Below, piece by piece: positions 1 through 7,704 of a stretch of 14,552 nt of DNA. The DNA comes from Pseudomonadota bacterium (GTDB lineage Bacteria; Pseudomonadota; Gammaproteobacteria; Acidiferrobacterales; UBA6901): assembly GCA_021785795.1 (NCBI GenBank), contig JAJYEK010000087.1, positions 1 to 14,552 on the forward strand. The letters are read 5' to 3'. The notes beneath the pieces were generated by a model. That model had not been told where the DNA came from and did no database searches. It saw nothing but the letters and a program-made list of their open reading frames with translations. Positions within the stretch are counted from its first letter, which is position 1; every line of letters begins with the position of its first letter. The position numbers were made by a program, and so were the translations under genes.

Positions 1-558
1 CAGCAGATAGGAGCCCGAGATCGCCTCGACCGTCTCTTCGCCCATGGGTAGCGGCTCATTATTTTGGTCAAAATCGGCAAACCGGCCAGGCGCAAGCCTT
101 GAGAGACCCGTTACGCGATAGAACGACTGTACAGGATCCGGGATCCTTCGCCGACAGCCGCGCTGCGCGCTGCCATCGGGGTTTAGCACAAGCCCCCCCG
201 CGGCGGCGGCCTCCGGGTGCCGATCCAGCGCCGCAACCGTGAGCCCAAGGGCCCCCCGCTCAAGAAAACAGTCCGGGTTCAGGAACAGAAAGTAGCGTCC
301 GCGTGCGACCTGCGCACCTTGGTTGCAGGCCCGTGCAAAACCGAGATTGGCGGTGTTCTTGATGAGCGTGACAGGCAGACCCCCTTTCGCCATGTCAGAG
401 ACAACGTCGGCGCTGCGGTCAGAAGACGCATTGTCGACGACCACGACCTCCGCCGCGATCCCCGTGTCAGGGGCAAGCGCACACCCGATGCATTCCCCGA
501 GACAATGCGCGCTGTTAAAGCTCACGACCACAACCGAGACCGGCGGGCTGTGGCTCAT
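1..558 (-). CDS. Family 2 glycosyltransferase (rhamnosyltransferase-like), 3' end cut by window edge
   Basis: Only the N-terminal 186 residues are in the window; the frame is open to base 1. The start is an ATG two bases after the wzt stop (TGA GC ATG), which suggests translational coupling. The visible part is the GT-A nucleotide-binding half: a first beta strand (SVVVVSFNS), then VVVVDNASSD, the NLGFARACNQG segment typical of WbbL/rhamnosyltransferase-type GT2 enzymes, and LFLNPD in the position of the DXD metal-binding motif. A GCRRRIPDP stretch and a GSYLL segment near the edge also fit that subgroup. Family members transfer a sugar from a nucleotide donor to a lipid-linked glycan at the cytoplasmic membrane. 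With rfbACDB next door, dTDP-rhamnose is a plausible donor, but this is inference from context. No frameshift is seen. Confidence 0.88.
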   Translation of the reverse strand, partial: MSHSPPVSVVVVSFNSAHCLGECIGCALAPDTGIAAEVVVVDNASSDRSADVVSDMAKGGLPVTLIKNTANLGFARACNQGAQVARGRYFLFLNPDCFLERGALGLTVAALDRHPEAAAAGGLVLNPDGSAQRGCRRRIPDPVQSFYRVTGLSRLAPGRFADFDQNNEPLPMGEETVEAISGSYLL

Positions 559-560
559 GC

Positions 561-1325
561 TCAATGGCGGGCGGGATGGGCCGTCATCACCTTATCAGCC
601 GCGAGCGCGCTCGTCGGACTCTGCTCGATGACTCGCCCGTGATCAAGGCGTATGTAGCGCGTACAAAACTGCTCGGCCTGCACCTGCGAATGCGTGACCA
701 GCACGAGGATGAGCCCGTTGCGCTGCAACTCCCGGATACGATTGTGACACTTCTCCTGGAATGCCTGGTCACCGACGGCCAGGACCTCGTCCGCCAGCAG
801 GATATCGGGGTTCAGATGGGCGGCTACTGAGAAGCCAAGCCGCATGTACATGCCGGAAGAATAGTTTTTGACTGGTGTGTCAATAAAGTCGCCAAGCTCG
901 GAAAATTGAACGATCTCCTGATACAGGGCCGCTGTGCGCCGGTTGGAAAATCCGAAAAGACTCGCATTGAGATAAATGTTCTCCTCGCCAGTCAGTTCCG
1001 GGTTGAATCCAACCCCAAGCTCAATCAGGGGAGCAACTCGTCCCTGCACACGCACACGCCCGGAGGTAGGGCGCAGGATGCGGGCGATGATCTGCAGAAG
1101 CGTACTCTTGCCAGACCCGTTGTGCCCAAGCAGCGCAACCGACTCACCGTGAGACACAGTGAAGGACACATCATGCAAGGCCTCAAACTGTTCAATCCGC
1201 TGACGCCAGCGGCGCTTCAATAACCCAACAACCTTCCCTTTCAGAGAATCGACGCGGTTGTGCCGCAGGGCGAATGTTTTCGAGATATGTTCGACGGAAA
1301 TACTTGATTTTACCGCCCGTGCCAT
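561..1325 (-). CDS. wzt: Polysaccharide ABC exporter ATPase (Wzt/KpsT type)
   Basis: A 254-residue ATPase that would power export of the finished lipid-linked polysaccharide across the inner membrane together with the adjacent permease. It has Walker A GHNGSGKS at about 67-74, the YSSGM form of the ABC signature at 155-159 that is usual in the Wzt/KpsT/TagH group (in place of LSGGQ), Walker B DILLADE at 174-180 and the H-loop histidine at 212. The start chosen is the ATG at 1325, which shares one base with the wzm stop (TGATG). The same frame stays open about 25 codons further upstream inside wzm, but that extension is not conserved-looking. The protein stops soon after the nucleotide-binding domain, so it lacks the C-terminal carbohydrate-binding domain found in long Wzt proteins such as those of E. 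coli O8/O9a. Confidence 0.93.
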   Translation of the reverse strand: MARAVKSSISVEHISKTFALRHNRVDSLKGKVVGLLKRRWRQRIEQFEALHDVSFTVSHGESVALLGHNGSGKSTLLQIIARILRPTSGRVRVQGRVAPLIELGVGFNPELTGEENIYLNASLFGFSNRRTAALYQEIVQFSELGDFIDTPVKNYSSGMYMRLGFSVAAHLNPDILLADEVLAVGDQAFQEKCHNRIRELQRNGLILVLVTHSQVQAEQFCTRYIRLDHGRVIEQSPTSALAADKVMTAHPARH

Positions 1326-2134
1326 CAGAGTCGTTCCACGAGCAGCGGCACCCGTCGTTGGAATAACACAAGGCCAAGCACCAGAGACGCTACTGACCAC
1401 ACGACAAACGCTGCGGTAAGTTTGAATGTCGGGACCACGTTGCTCCAGAAAATATCATGAAAAATCAGCGTAAACTCGGTCAGTGGACTAATCGCAAAGA
1501 AAGGCCGCAGTCGGCCTGGAATCTGGGTAAATGAGTAGGCGATCGGCGCGGTCCAGAAGAGCAGCTGAATAAGCACATCCACCAGATGCTTGATGTCCCT
1601 GTAGTCAATATACAGCGTCGCCAAAATGAGACTCCAACCCCAAGTGAATACGATCAGCAACATCAGATAGGCTGGATAAAGCAGCAGAACCCAGCTCCAG
1701 TGACCACCCAACCAGTGATACATCAGCAGGAAAGCCGCAAGCGCCATGAACCAAAGCACCAGATTGAGCAACAGGGCCGACAGCGCTACCAAGATCCTTG
1801 GGAAATAGACCTTTTTGATCAGGCCACCATTGCTCACGAGAATCTCGGGGCTTTGCCCAATCACACCGCTGAAAAAGGTCCAATGGAGAATGGCGCAGAT
1901 CAAATAAAGACTATAGTGCGGCAAGGCCGACTTGAACACGTACCCGAAGACAAACAGGTACATGAGCATGGTACTCAGGGGATTCAGGAGCGACCAGGCA
2001 AACCCCATGCTGGCACCCATATAACGCACTTTGATATCCTTGCGCACCAGATTACGCAACAGATCCCGATAACCCCACCAAGCCGTTAGCGTGGCACCGA
2101 AGGCGGTGGGTGTGGTGTTTTTATGTGCTGGCAT
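1325..2134 (-). CDS. wzm: Polysaccharide ABC exporter permease (Wzm/ABC-2 type)
   Basis: Integral membrane subunit of an ABC-2 exporter of the Wzm/KpsM/TagG family, which moves undecaprenyl-linked polysaccharide to the periplasm. The N-terminal YRDLLRNLVRKDIKVRY segment is the amphipathic interface stretch of the family and is followed by MGFAWSLLNPL. About six hydrophobic segments follow, including YLFVFGYVF, LYLICAILHWTFF, ALLLNLVLWFMALAAF, LLLYPAYLMLLIVF, LIQLLFWTAPIAY and AAFVVWSVASLVLG. The ATG at 2134 gives 269 residues, near the family norm. A GTG at 2164 in the same frame would add ten residues. Neither start has a strong Shine-Dalgarno sequence. It is the first gene of a leftward operon (wzm-wzt-glycosyltransferase), and its stop overlaps the wzt start by one base. 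Confidence 0.92.
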   Translation of the reverse strand: MPAHKNTTPTAFGATLTAWWGYRDLLRNLVRKDIKVRYMGASMGFAWSLLNPLSTMLMYLFVFGYVFKSALPHYSLYLICAILHWTFFSGVIGQSPEILVSNGGLIKKVYFPRILVALSALLLNLVLWFMALAAFLLMYHWLGGHWSWVLLLYPAYLMLLIVFTWGWSLILATLYIDYRDIKHLVDVLIQLLFWTAPIAYSFTQIPGRLRPFFAISPLTEFTLIFHDIFWSNVVPTFKLTAAFVVWSVASLVLGLVLFQRRVPLLVERL

Positions 2135-2187
2135 AACTATTATGGGTACCAAAGCGCGATGCACGGATACTCTGTGGTACGGTACAC

Positions 2188-2216
2188 GTTATAATCCCTT
2201 AAACGATATACGACAA
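2188..2216 (-). promoter_or_regulatory. Predicted sigma70-type promoter for the wzm-wzt operon
   Basis: On the minus strand a TTGTCG -35 (bases 2216-2211) is followed after exactly 17 bases by a TATAAC -10 (bases 2193-2188). The -10 matches the consensus at five of six positions and the -35 at four of six. Transcription would begin near 2181, leaving a leader of about 47 bases before the ATG at 2134, or about 17 before the alternative GTG at 2164. No experimental start is known; this is motif reading only. Confidence 0.55.
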
Positions 2217-2222
2217 ATAGCT

Positions 2223-2244
2223 GCATATTAACAGCATATTATGC
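2223..2244. repeat. Tandem GCATATTA repeat and palindrome in the divergent promoter region
   Basis: The 8-base word GCATATTA occurs at 2223-2230 and again at 2234-2241, an 11-base period or about one helical turn. The second copy also forms a perfect 11-base palindrome, GCATA-T-TATGC, at 2234-2244. It lies between the wzm promoter and rfbA in an AT-rich patch unlike the surrounding GC-richer coding sequence. It could be a regulator-binding site or an UP-type element for the divergent transcripts; nothing in the sequence identifies the protein. I found no convincing rfbA promoter box set here, and the sequence just before rfbA has no strong Shine-Dalgarno. Confidence 0.4.
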
Positions 2245-2341
2245 TATCAAACATGATGCGTCCACGATGCACCGATGACTTCGTGATGGCGGCACACGGT
2301 GGTCATCAGGGACGCCATCCGCCACCGGACCAGAGACGACC

Positions 2342-3217
2342 ATGAAAGGTATCGTCTTGGCCGGAGGCGCAGGCACCCGCCTCTATCCGGCGACTCAGGT
2401 GGTCTGCAAGCAATTGCTGCCTGTGTACGACAAACCCCTGGTTTACTATCCGCTCTCGGCGCTCATGCTGGCCGGGATCCGGGAGATCCTCATTATCTGC
2501 GCACCGGACGATCTAAACCGCTTCAAAACGCTACTCGCGGATGGTCGACAATGGGGGCTATCCATTGCATACGCGACTCAGGCATCGCCCAATGGGATCG
2601 CCGAGGCCCTTCTCATCGGCGAACACTTTATCGGCGACTCACCCGTGGCGCTCGTGCTCGGGGATAATATCTTTTTTGGCGTCGGCTTCAGCCGCCAGCT
2701 CCGGATTGAAACGGAGATGACTGCCGGAGGCACGGTATTCGCCTATCATGTCCAAGATCCTGAACGGTACGGCGTGGTTACCTTCGACGGGCTCGGCCGA
2801 GCCGTAGACATCGCAGAGAAACCGGCGCACCCAAAGTCACACTACGCCGTCACTGGTCTTTACCTGTATGGACCCGAGGTGGTCGCCATCGCCCGTGGCC
2901 TGCGCCCCTCGGATCGTGGGGAACTGGAAATCACCGACATCAATCGCCATTTTCTGGATCAAGGGGCACTACGTGTGGTACCCCTTGGACGTGGCACGGC
3001 CTGGCTCGACACCGGTACCCACGAAGCAATGCTTGAGGCTGCAAACTTCATCGCCGTCGTTGAACGCCGACAGGGCCTCAAGATCGCGTGTCCTGAGGAG
3101 ATTGCCTGGAGGATGGGATACATCAGTGCAGAGCAACTGCAGAAACTCGCACAGCCGCTGCGCAAGAGCGGTTATGGCAATTACCTGCTCGGCATCCTGA
3201 CGGAGCGCACCGAGTGA
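2342..3217 (+). CDS. rfbA: Glucose-1-phosphate thymidylyltransferase
   Basis: First enzyme of dTDP-L-rhamnose synthesis: dTTP plus glucose-1-phosphate gives dTDP-glucose and pyrophosphate, in the cytoplasm. The 291-residue length is the family norm. The nucleotide-binding signature GGAGTRLYP is at about 8-16, followed by [17 protein letters not shown]. Further family landmarks are LGDNIFFG (metal-binding aspartate), [23 protein letters not shown] and [13 protein letters not shown]. The start is the ATG at 2342, which opens directly into the conserved MKGIVLAGG. It heads the operon rfbA-rfbC-rfbD-rfbB and its TGA overlaps the GTG start of rfbC. RmlA is normally feedback-inhibited by dTDP-rhamnose, but that is family knowledge and cannot be read from this sequence. 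Confidence 0.97.
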   Translation: MKGIVLAGGAGTRLYPATQVVCKQLLPVYDKPLVYYPLSALMLAGIREILIICAPDDLNRFKTLLADGRQWGLSIAYATQASPNGIAEALLIGEHFIGDSPVALVLGDNIFFGVGFSRQLRIETEMTAGGTVFAYHVQDPERYGVVTFDGLGRAVDIAEKPAHPKSHYAVTGLYLYGPEVVAIARGLRPSDRGELEITDINRHFLDQGALRVVPLGRGTAWLDTGTHEAMLEAANFIAVVERRQGLKIACPEEIAWRMGYISAEQLQKLAQPLRKSGYGNYLLGILTERTE

Positions 3218-3762
3218 GGTTTGTACCCACCGACATCGCCGACGTGATCATGATCGAACCCACCGTGTTCCGGGACGAACGGGGATTCTTTCTGGAGACC
3301 TGGCAAACCGAGACTGCTCGCAAAGGCGGCATCGACGTCACCTTTGTCCAGGATAACCACAGCCAATCGGCAACATCGGTACTGCGCGGCTTGCATTACC
3401 AGCTACGGCGACCGCAGGGGAAGCTCGTTCGCGTGACCGCAGGCTCGGTATTCGATGTGGCGGTCGATCTGCGGAAACACTCGCCGACGTTCGGTCACTG
3501 GACCGGCATTGAGCTGTCCGATACCAACCACCGCATCCTGTGGATCCCCCCGGGCTTTGCGCATGGCTTCTACGTGATTCGGGGACCCGCGGATTTCATA
3601 TACAAGTGTACCGAGTATTACGTGCCTGGCGATGAACGCTGCATCCGCTGGGATGATCCGGATCTCGCCATCTCGTGGCCAGTTCCCAAAGGGTCAATAC
3701 CGATCGTCGGCAAGCGGGACATGGAAGGTGTCCGTTACTGCGACGCGGAGACCTTTCCGTGA
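3214..3762 (+). CDS. rfbC: dTDP-4-dehydrorhamnose 3,5-epimerase
   Basis: Third step of the rhamnose pathway: it epimerises C3 and C5 of dTDP-4-keto-6-deoxyglucose. At 182 residues it is the usual cupin-fold length. It starts with GTG overlapping the rfbA stop (GTGA, 3214-3217), and the translation opens in the expected place ([12 protein letters not shown]). The catalytic set is visible: the histidine in GLHYQ (about H61), the tyrosine in FIYKCTEYY (about Y130) and the aspartate in GKRDM (about D169), which match the His/Tyr/Asp residues known in RmlC. VAVDLR and IPPGFAHGF are also characteristic. The downstream junction to rfbD has the same GTGA overlap. Confidence 0.97.
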   Translation: MRFVPTDIADVIMIEPTVFRDERGFFLETWQTETARKGGIDVTFVQDNHSQSATSVLRGLHYQLRRPQGKLVRVTAGSVFDVAVDLRKHSPTFGHWTGIELSDTNHRILWIPPGFAHGFYVIRGPADFIYKCTEYYVPGDERCIRWDDPDLAISWPVPKGSIPIVGKRDMEGVRYCDAETFP

Positions 3763-4625
3763 AAGTGTTAGTCACAGGCGGTAACGGCCAGCTCGGCAGC
3801 GCATTGGTACAGGGGGTGCCAGCAGATGTGGTGCTCATCGTCCCGAACCGGACAACACTGGACCTGGCGAAGCCAGAAGCGATACGTGCCGTGATCACAG
3901 CCATGAAGCCGGACTGGCTCATCAATACTGCGGCCTATACGCACGTGGACCGTGCGGAAAGTGAGCGCGACATGGCCTTCCGGGTAAACGCCGAGGCGGT
4001 ACGGGCGCTGGCCGAGGCCGCACGCGATGTCGGAGCCCGGATGCTACAGGTATCAACCGATTTTGTGTTCGACGGGACGCTTGGCGTCCCTTATGCGCCG
4101 GACACAACACCATCTCCGGTCAATGTATATGGCCAGACAAAACTCGCGGGTGAACACGCGGTCATGGACACACTGGGCCCTGACGCGCTCGTCGTGCGCA
4201 CTGCGTGGCTTTATGCCTCCCGTGGGCGAAATTTCATACGGACGGTGTTGGATCTCGCACGCAAACAGGGGCACCTGCGGGTCGTGTGTGATCAGGTCGG
4301 GACCCCGACATGGGCCACCGGCCTCGCCCAGACGATCTGGCGGATGGTAGACATGAATCTGTCCGGAGTTTATCACTGGACCGATGCTGGGGTGGCATCA
4401 TGGTACGACGTCGCGGTCGCCGTGCTCGAAGAGTCCTCCCTGATCGGGCTTGTCGATCACAGCATCCCGGTCACTCCGATCTCGAGTGACGCCTTCCCCT
4501 CGCAGGCAAAGCGACCCTCGTATAGTGTCCTGGACAAAACTTCGACATGGTCCGCGCTATCGCTCGTGAGCCCGCATTGGCGGCACAATCTGCGCCGCAT
4601 GCTCGGGGAACTGAAGGGTGCGTAG
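3759..4625 (+). CDS. rfbD: dTDP-4-dehydrorhamnose reductase
   Basis: Last step of dTDP-L-rhamnose synthesis: NAD(P)H-dependent reduction of the 4-keto group. It is an extended SDR of 288 residues when read from the GTG at 3759, which overlaps the rfbC stop (GTGA) and gives the expected N-terminus [13 protein letters not shown] longer frame reaching back to 3675 inside rfbC is an artefact. The features are the Rossmann motif GGNGQLG at about 7-13, NTAAYTHVDRAE, the active-site strand STDFVFDG at 99-106 and the catalytic YGQTK (Y124, K128). The C-terminal substrate half includes RPSYSVLDK, a family landmark. Its last eight bases overlap the start of rfbB. Confidence 0.96.
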   Translation: MKVLVTGGNGQLGSALVQGVPADVVLIVPNRTTLDLAKPEAIRAVITAMKPDWLINTAAYTHVDRAESERDMAFRVNAEAVRALAEAARDVGARMLQVSTDFVFDGTLGVPYAPDTTPSPVNVYGQTKLAGEHAVMDTLGPDALVVRTAWLYASRGRNFIRTVLDLARKQGHLRVVCDQVGTPTWATGLAQTIWRMVDMNLSGVYHWTDAGVASWYDVAVAVLEESSLIGLVDHSIPVTPISSDAFPSQAKRPSYSVLDKTSTWSALSLVSPHWRHNLRRMLGELKGA

Positions 4626-5682
4626 GTTGCTGATTACCGGCGCCGCAGGGTTCATCGGCACCAATTTCGTGCACTACTGGCTCGCGAATCATGCAGATGA
4701 CTTTATCGTGGGGCTGGACGCGCTCACCTATGCTGCCAATCGGGATAGCCTGGCGGCCGCAATCCCTAATCCACAGTTTCGGTTTGTGCACGGCGACATA
4801 CGGGACCGCGCACTGGTCATCTCCTTGCTGAAGGAGGAGCAATTGGACACCATTGTCCACTTCGCCGCTGAGTCTCATGTTGATCGATCTATCTCAAATC
4901 CGGGAGCTTTCCTGGATACAAACGTCATTGGAACACATCATCTGCTTGAAGCCGCCAGACAGGTGTGGCTAGAGAAGCCTGAAGTGGAACACCGATTTCA
5001 CCATGTATCCACAGACGAGGTGTATGGCTCGCTGGGGGCAAATGATCCGCCATTCACAGAGGATAACCGCTATGACCCCCAGTCACCTTATGCAGCAAGC
5101 AAGGCAGCATCTGATCATCTCGTGCGCGCCTACGGGAATACATACGGCCTCCGGCATACCATCAGTAACTGCTCCAACAACTATGGTCCATATCAGTTCC
5201 CAGAAAAACTGATCCCATTGTGCATCCTGAATCTGCTGGAGGGCGTGCCGTTGCCGATCTACGGGGATGGTCAATACATCCGAGACTGGCTGCATGTGGA
5301 AGATCACTGCGTGGGGCTCGACTTGATCCTCACTCACGGACGTGAGGGAGAAACTTACAACATTGGCGGAAACTGTGAATACACTAACCTCGCATTGGTC
5401 CACCAGCTTTGCGAGATCATGGATCACTGTCGGCCAGGCACCGCTGTGCGCCCACACAACCGCCTGATTACCTTCGTCAAGGACCGGCCGGGTCATGACC
5501 GGAGATATGCTATTGATGCCTCCAAGATTCGGCAGGGGCTCGGCTACGTCCCGAGACACTCCATAGTATCTGGGCTGCAGGAGGTGGTGCGTTGGTACAT
5601 CGACAACGAATCATGGTGGCAGGCGCTCGTCGCGCGCACTAAGAATTCATCGTCGCACAACCCTGTTCAATCAAAAGACTAA
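4618..5682 (+). CDS. rfbB: dTDP-glucose 4,6-dehydratase
   Basis: Second step of the pathway: NAD-dependent conversion of dTDP-glucose to dTDP-4-keto-6-deoxyglucose. The 354 residues are the normal length. The start is a GTG at 4618 inside the end of rfbD (8-base overlap); this is the only start that leaves the conserved RRLLITGAAGFIG intact. Motifs are the GAAGFIG dinucleotide-binding loop at 8-14, HFAAESHVDRS at 81-91, the dehydratase triad segment STDEVYGSLG (T132-D133-E134), YAASK (Y158, K162), SNCSNNYGPYQFPEK and KDRPGHDRRYAID. It is the last gene of the rfb operon, and its stop faces the convergent NUDIX gene across 99 bases. The gene order A-C-D-B differs from the common B-D-A-C arrangement. 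Confidence 0.97.
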   Translation: MRRLLITGAAGFIGTNFVHYWLANHADDFIVGLDALTYAANRDSLAAAIPNPQFRFVHGDIRDRALVISLLKEEQLDTIVHFAAESHVDRSISNPGAFLDTNVIGTHHLLEAARQVWLEKPEVEHRFHHVSTDEVYGSLGANDPPFTEDNRYDPQSPYAASKAASDHLVRAYGNTYGLRHTISNCSNNYGPYQFPEKLIPLCILNLLEGVPLPIYGDGQYIRDWLHVEDHCVGLDLILTHGREGETYNIGGNCEYTNLALVHQLCEIMDHCRPGTAVRPHNRLITFVKDRPGHDRRYAIDASKIRQGLGYVPRHSIVSGLQEVVRWYIDNESWWQALVARTKNSSSHNPVQSKD

Positions 5683-5707
5683 AGATGTTGCATTGCACCT
5701 GAACCAC

Positions 5708-5748
5708 AAAAAACCATATCGCGCCTCGCTACCGGTGACGCTCGGCGC
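5708..5748 (-). terminator. Possible Rho-independent terminator of the minus-strand operon
   Basis: Read on the minus strand, an inverted repeat GCGCC ... GGCGC (bases 5748-5744 and 5725-5721) encloses an 18-base loop that can pair weakly further. It is followed seven bases later by a run of six T (bases 5713-5708). It lies just past the NUDIX stop at 5782. The stem is short and the T run is separated from it, so this is a weak candidate. The rest of the 99-base convergent gap (5683-5781) holds a perfect CAGGATCCTG palindrome with no loop and no visible gene. Confidence 0.3.
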
Positions 5749-5781
5749 AGGATCCTGTTCCTCTCAAGCACACAAAAACTC

Positions 5782-6264
5782 TTACCGCCTGACATCGGCG
5801 CTTGGCGTCAAAACGTGAAGTGACTGTCGCACAAATTCCAGCAGGATTTTACGGCTAACCGGATGTTGTCGCAGCGCGAGTGCTGCTTCCAACGCCAGAA
5901 ATTCCACGCGCACGCCTTCATGGCATTTCACCTTTGACACCGGCATCACTAACTGTCCCACAAAGGCGTGATACGTTCCGATACAATCGCCACTGTTTTC
6001 GACGATAGTTACGAGTCGACGCAGCCTTTCAGCACGCACCTCAAACTCCTCATACAGCTCACGTACGACCGCCGCCATTGGTTCCTCGCCCGCCTCCACA
6101 TGGCCGCCCGGTGCACAACTCCAATAACCAGGATAGAGGATTCCCGGTTTATCATCGCGCAGCTGGCAAAGCACACGGCCGCCCGGCGCTACAATGACCG
6201 CGCCTGCGAACACGGTGTTGGACTGAACGTAATTAGCCACCCTGCGTGAGGGTGTAGATTCCAT
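5782..6264 (-). CDS. NUDIX hydrolase
   Basis: Last gene of the minus-strand operon. NUDIX enzymes hydrolyse nucleoside diphosphates linked to another group (NDP-sugars, damaged NTPs). The NUDIX box is clear at about residues 54-76, GHVEAGE-x7-RELYEEFEV, with the metal-binding REXXEE intact. The usual glycine near the end of the box is glutamate (E75). The preceding YPGYWSCAPGG is typical of MutT-like members. I chose the ATG at 6264, five bases after the radical SAM 1 stop, giving 160 residues. An ATG at 6312 in the same frame would add 16 residues and overlap the upstream gene by 43 bases; neither has a strong Shine-Dalgarno. The context suggests a role in nucleotide-sugar turnover, but the substrate cannot be read from the sequence. 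Confidence 0.88.
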   Translation of the reverse strand: MESTPSRRVANYVQSNTVFAGAVIVAPGGRVLCQLRDDKPGILYPGYWSCAPGGHVEAGEEPMAAVVRELYEEFEVRAERLRRLVTIVENSGDCIGTYHAFVGQLVMPVSKVKCHEGVRVEFLALEAALALRQHPVSRKILLEFVRQSLHVLTPSADVRR

Positions 6265-6269
6265 CCCAC

Positions 6270-7673
6270 TTAGATGAAATTGATATGCTCCGGCGAGTTT
6301 TTCAGGTCCCATAAGAATTTATTCACGTAGTCCTGACGGCAGCCAATGGCACAATCCTTGTGAACGTCAACCGACTCCGTGACGTCCTTGTGCACTGCCC
6401 AGTAACGCTCCCCCATCACCATGTCATAGAACGACTGCTCATGAATGTCGCCGATGTAGAACCGCTCTTTATTGAAAAACGGACCACATGGATAGATCTT
6501 GCCATTACCAGAGATCTGCAGCAGGAACGGCGTGCCGCAACACTGGTCATATTTGCGATATCCATCTTTATACAGTGGTGACTCGCTACCCGCTCTGATC
6601 TTGTCCCACTTAACCTGCACCACATAATGTTCGTTCGATAACGTCTCTGCCTGTCTCAGTACATCTTCAATCTTGAGGTAGTCCTTATAATCAATACCGA
6701 TCTCCTTGTATTCGGAGTCTGAGCATTGTTTTATGACAAAGTAATCCACACCTAGCTCCGCCCCGAGCTCTGCCTCTCGGAGCACTTGGTCATAACATTC
6801 TGGGATCAGGACCATCTGCAGGCCAAGGGTGCACTTGTAGCCGTGCTGCTTCTTAAGTTGGACCAGTGAGCGAATTTTGTCGACCAGCATATCGAAATTC
6901 TTGGCCTTGGACTGGTGTACGTGCTGGAAACCCTCACGCTCGCCAGCAGACAGGTTGAAGCGAATCCAGGTCATGTCTCTCAGCATGTCATGTGCCCGGT
7001 CCATAGCAAAGAGCAGACCATTGGTCGCCATAGCCGTGTCTATCCCGACCTTGCGTGCCAGCACGGTAGCGTCGTATACGGCCGGGTTTAGCGTGGGCTC
7101 ACCATCGCCGATAAACCCGATCGAACGTACACCCAGCCGACCACAATCCTCGATATAGCGCAGCAATGCATCGCGCGCAATCATGGTGCCACGCGTCATA
7201 TTCTGGACCACCGCGTAGCAATAGAGGCATGCGGTATTGCAGAATTTTGTAAGCCCCATATCGATATGGATCGGGGCAAATTTCTCGCCGCGCTGCCATG
7301 CCGCTATGCGGTCAATATGGTACATCATCTTATGACCGTCAAAACGGAATCGTTCCCGCTTGGTGCGGAACGTAGGTCCGGTAAAACGATTCGGAATACC
7401 AGACTCATCTTTCCAGTCAAGATTGACGCGAACGACCCCGATCTGTCCTGCGGACTCAACATATTCTAGGTTCTGGTTTGACAACACATCGAGTGTTGCC
7501 GAATCCGCCTGTTGCTCAAGCAGCTCCTTTTCCTGCGCTGCCAGAACCTTGCGGTCGACGATAACGTTTGAGGTCCGCAATTTGTGGCCCGGCATTCTGG
7601 CCAGTGGAGCATCTTCCGGAATCGCGGTCACGGTGTCCTTGCCAAATCGGTTTTTGGATATCGTCTTATCCAT
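6270..7673 (-). CDS. Radical SAM enzyme 1 with C-terminal auxiliary-cluster (SPASM/twitch-like) domain
   Basis: A 467-residue protein from the ATG at 7673, preceded by a good AGGAG seven bases upstream; a GTG one codon earlier is less well spaced. The radical SAM cluster motif CNTACLYC (Cx3Cx2C, about C145, C149, C152) follows an N-terminal extension of about 130 residues. The GDGEPTLNP motif of the SAM-binding region lies at about 189-197. The C-terminal part has CCGTPF ... GKIYPC (GX4C; C378, C396) and CAIGC (C441, C445). That is four cysteines, enough for one extra 4Fe-4S cluster, as in reduced SPASM or twitch domains. It ends in HINFI, almost the same ending as radical SAM 2. Such enzymes generate a 5'-deoxyadenosyl radical and act on sugars, peptides or cofactors. 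The operon of sugar enzymes makes a sugar substrate most likely here. The exact reaction is unknown. Confidence 0.9.
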   Translation of the reverse strand: MDKTISKNRFGKDTVTAIPEDAPLARMPGHKLRTSNVIVDRKVLAAQEKELLEQQADSATLDVLSNQNLEYVESAGQIGVVRVNLDWKDESGIPNRFTGPTFRTKRERFRFDGHKMMYHIDRIAAWQRGEKFAPIHIDMGLTKFCNTACLYCYAVVQNMTRGTMIARDALLRYIEDCGRLGVRSIGFIGDGEPTLNPAVYDATVLARKVGIDTAMATNGLLFAMDRAHDMLRDMTWIRFNLSAGEREGFQHVHQSKAKNFDMLVDKIRSLVQLKKQHGYKCTLGLQMVLIPECYDQVLREAELGAELGVDYFVIKQCSDSEYKEIGIDYKDYLKIEDVLRQAETLSNEHYVVQVKWDKIRAGSESPLYKDGYRKYDQCCGTPFLLQISGNGKIYPCGPFFNKERFYIGDIHEQSFYDMVMGERYWAVHKDVTESVDVHKDCAIGCRQDYVNKFLWDLKNSPEHINFI

Positions 7674-7704
7674 CACGCTTCTCCTGAAATACAGATGTGT
7701 CCAA

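Noticed and set aside
217..642. Plus-strand frames across the glycosyltransferase and the end of wzt
   Set aside because: The minus-strand reading gives a clear GT2 protein and the wzt C-terminus; the plus-strand peptides are arginine-rich and low in structure, typical of antisense frames in GC-rich genes.
1586..2089. Long plus-strand open frame opposite wzm
   Set aside because: It is the antisense shadow of a clear membrane protein gene. Its translation is glutamine/histidine/proline-rich with no recognisable domain.
5083..5559. 158-codon minus-strand frame opposite rfbB
   Set aside because: It lies wholly inside a complete rfbB gene on the other strand and shows no motif of its own.
5748..5757. 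Perfect 10-base palindrome CAGGATCCTG in the convergent gap
   Set aside because: It has no loop and no T run, so it is not a terminator; a palindrome of this length can occur by chance around a BamHI-type hexamer.
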